Part shown: positions 62,807 to 64,000 of the stretch, piece after piece
Layout of the letters: every line of letters starts with the position of its first letter
Position numbering within the stretch: position 1 is the first letter of the stretch
Assembly: GCA_944325635.1 (NCBI GenBank)
Contig: CALVBD010000001.1
Location: 434,001-498,000 of the forward strand
Reading direction: 5' to 3'
Source of the DNA: Candidatus Gastranaerophilales bacterium
GTDB lineage: Bacteria > Cyanobacteriota > Vampirovibrionia > Gastranaerophilales > Gastranaerophilaceae
DNA length: 64,000 nucleotides
Made by a program: the position numbers and the translations under genes
Notes under the pieces: generated by a model
Told to the model about the DNA's origin: nothing
What the model saw: the letters and a program-made list of their open reading frames with translations, nothing else
The model's database searches: none

Positions 62807-64000
62807 TTACTTTAACCTATCCGGAACTACATCGTGAGAAATCAAATCCTCCAATGTCTCTCTCTTAACTATAATATCAGATTGTGAATTATTTACAAGT
62901 ACCATCTGCGGTTTTTGTACTCTGTTATAATTTGAGGCCATAGAATAGTTATATGCACCGGTATTATAAACACAGAGGATATCACCTTCTTCAATCTCAG
63001 GCAGCTCTATTCCGTTTATTAGAATGTCACCGCTTTCACAGTAGCGCCCTGCGATTGTAACATCTTCAAGATTACCTGATTGCGGTTTGTTAGCAATTTC
63101 TGCATAATATTCCGCTCTATACATTGAAGGCCGCGGATTATCTGCCATCCCGCCATCTACCGCTACATATTTTCTTCCTTTCGGAACCTGTTTTGAACTT
63201 CCTAAAGTATACAGAGTAACTCCGGCAGTTGAAATTATACTTCTGCCCGGCTCTATAAATAACGTCGGAGGATCAATTTTATATTTTTCAATACTTGCAT
63301 TCAGACTTTTTATAATAACGTCCGCAATTTTAAAAGTTGATGGTGGAACATCTTTCTCCGTATATTTAACGCCTAAACCGCCGCCGATATTTATTTCATC
63401 AAGCTTCAGAGAAAACTTTTCATCCAAACGCGCAAGCTCTTTTACAAGAATTTCAATCTCATCGTGATAAACTTTTGTCTCAAATATTTGCGAACCTATA
63501 TGAGCGTGTAGTCCGTGAAGTTTTAAGTTTGTATATTCATTTAGATTTAATTCAACAGCTTCATCAATTTGAGTCAAATCGAAACCGAATTTCGAATCAA
63601 GATGACCGGTCTGAATATATTCGTGAGTGTGGCATTCAATTCCGGGAGTTATACGCAAAAGGATATTTGCGGTTTTGTTCTTACTTTTTGCTATTTCATT
63701 TAACAAAGAAAGTTCCAAAAAGTTATCAACAGAAAATCTACCTACCCCTAAATCAAGCGCAAGATTAAGTTCGTCAACAGATTTGTTATTCCCGTTAAAC
63801 AGGACTTTATCCATAGAGGCACCGGCTTTATAGACTGTATAAATTTCTCCTGCAGAAACCACATCAAAGCCAAAACCTTCTTTTGACAGAATTGCGGAAG
63901 TTGCAAGTGTACACAAAGCCTTTGAAGCGTACATCATATTAATCTTAGGATAAGCAGAAAATGCGTCTTTATAATCCTTACAAATACTTCTTATTGTAGT
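62807..64000 (-). CDS. lysA: Diaminopimelate decarboxylase LysA (5' end outside window)
   Basis: The frame is open to the window edge, so the first residues are missing; 397 residues are visible. PLP lysine in MMYASKAL (about 22-29), HAHIGSQ (about 165), the glycine-rich INIGGGLGVKY (about 205) and EPGRSII are family motifs, and CESGDILI (about 306-313) supplies the active-site cysteine. It decarboxylates meso-DAP to lysine, the last step of the pathway that dapL feeds. It is coupled with cdaA (1-base gap). Confidence 0.95.
   Translation of the reverse strand, partial: TTIRSICKDYKDAFSAYPKINMMYASKALCTLATSAILSKEGFGFDVVSAGEIYTVYKAGASMDKVLFNGNNKSVDELNLALDLGVGRFSVDNFLELSLLNEIAKSKNKTANILLRITPGIECHTHEYIQTGHLDSKFGFDLTQIDEAVELNLNEYTNLKLHGLHAHIGSQIFETKVYHDEIEILVKELARLDEKFSLKLDEINIGGGLGVKYTEKDVPPSTFKIADVIIKSLNASIEKYKIDPPTLFIEPGRSIISTAGVTLYTLGSSKQVPKGRKYVAVDGGMADNPRPSMYRAEYYAEIANKPQSGNLEDVTIAGRYCESGDILINGIELPEIEEGDILCVYNTGAYNYSMASNYNRVQKPQMVLVNNSQSDIIVKRETLEDLISHDVVPDRLK

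Overview
This window looks like a chromosome segment of a low-GC, gut-type non-photosynthetic cyanobacterial relative (Melainabacteria/Vampirovibrionia, most like Gastranaerophilales). I infer this from several things seen together: prepilins with the FTLAEVLITLGIIG start and a WE-[FI]-K-[DE]-DYP end, an SLH-domain envelope protein, MlaE/MlaF, PBP4-type and LL-diaminopimelate genes, c-di-AMP enzymes in a Firmicutes/cyanobacteria-like order, and several large lineage-specific proteins with an FTG motif. No marker gene such as 16S rRNA is present, so the placement is an inference.

Layout. 1-3162: end of ftsE, ftsX, a receiver/degenerate-GGDEF protein and an isochorismatase-like hydrolase. 3169-4010: a broken prepilin with a G11 tract. 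4076-10246 (minus): ribF, aspS, a DUF2142/GT2 pair and nfeD/SPFH. 10405-13223: an RqcH-like NFACT protein and a UmuC-type polymerase. 13253-15580: XRE regulator, intact prepilin, SLH protein. 15718-20657: tspO, a tRNA-rich stretch (Tyr, Thr, Thr, Gly, Gly) with decayed tRNA-tail repeats, DUF486, rarA, mmcQ-like. 20713-26169 (minus): dnaE and two tandem WYL-type regulators. 26796-36452: anmK, nnrD-trmL-CDP-alcohol transferase-Gfo/Idh/MocA operon, GT2, lineage-specific proteins, PBP4-nitrilase-acyltransferase operon. 36605-42982: tig-clpP-clpX-polA. 43392-48768: tlyA, tatD, gatD, mlaE-mlaF, dapL-like. 49301-52243: lineage-specific proteins, mazG, second G11 prepilin. 52299-56355 (minus): dgkA, ybeY, pgpH, GT2. 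56424-60335: GT-C and two lineage-specific membrane proteins. 60597-64000 (minus): yitT, cdaA and the 5'-truncated lysA.

How it fits together. The core genes cover division (FtsEX), protein quality control (trigger factor, ClpXP, RqcH-like), DNA replication and repair (DnaE, PolA, RarA, Y-family polymerase), envelope building (DacB-like, GatD, Mla, LysA/DapL, AnmK, glycosyltransferases) and c-di-AMP synthesis and breakdown (CdaA, PgpH).

Most notable signals. (1) Two prepilin genes, 48 kb apart, share the same architecture: a TTGAAA-N17-TATAAT promoter, AGGAGG seven bases before ATG, then exactly 11 G in the leader. In both, 10 or 13 G would join the ATG to the pilin frame and 11 does not, so both read as phase-OFF. 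(2) tRNA-Tyr and tRNA-Gly are each followed by a repeat unit that ends in a copy of that tRNA's own 3' end, with a direct-repeat offset of exactly 189 bp in both cases. (3) Many housekeeping genes begin 6-9 bases after a -10 box with no Shine-Dalgarno, pointing to leaderless mRNAs. (4) A C-poor intergenic region with its own promoter next to the WYL pair may encode a small RNA.
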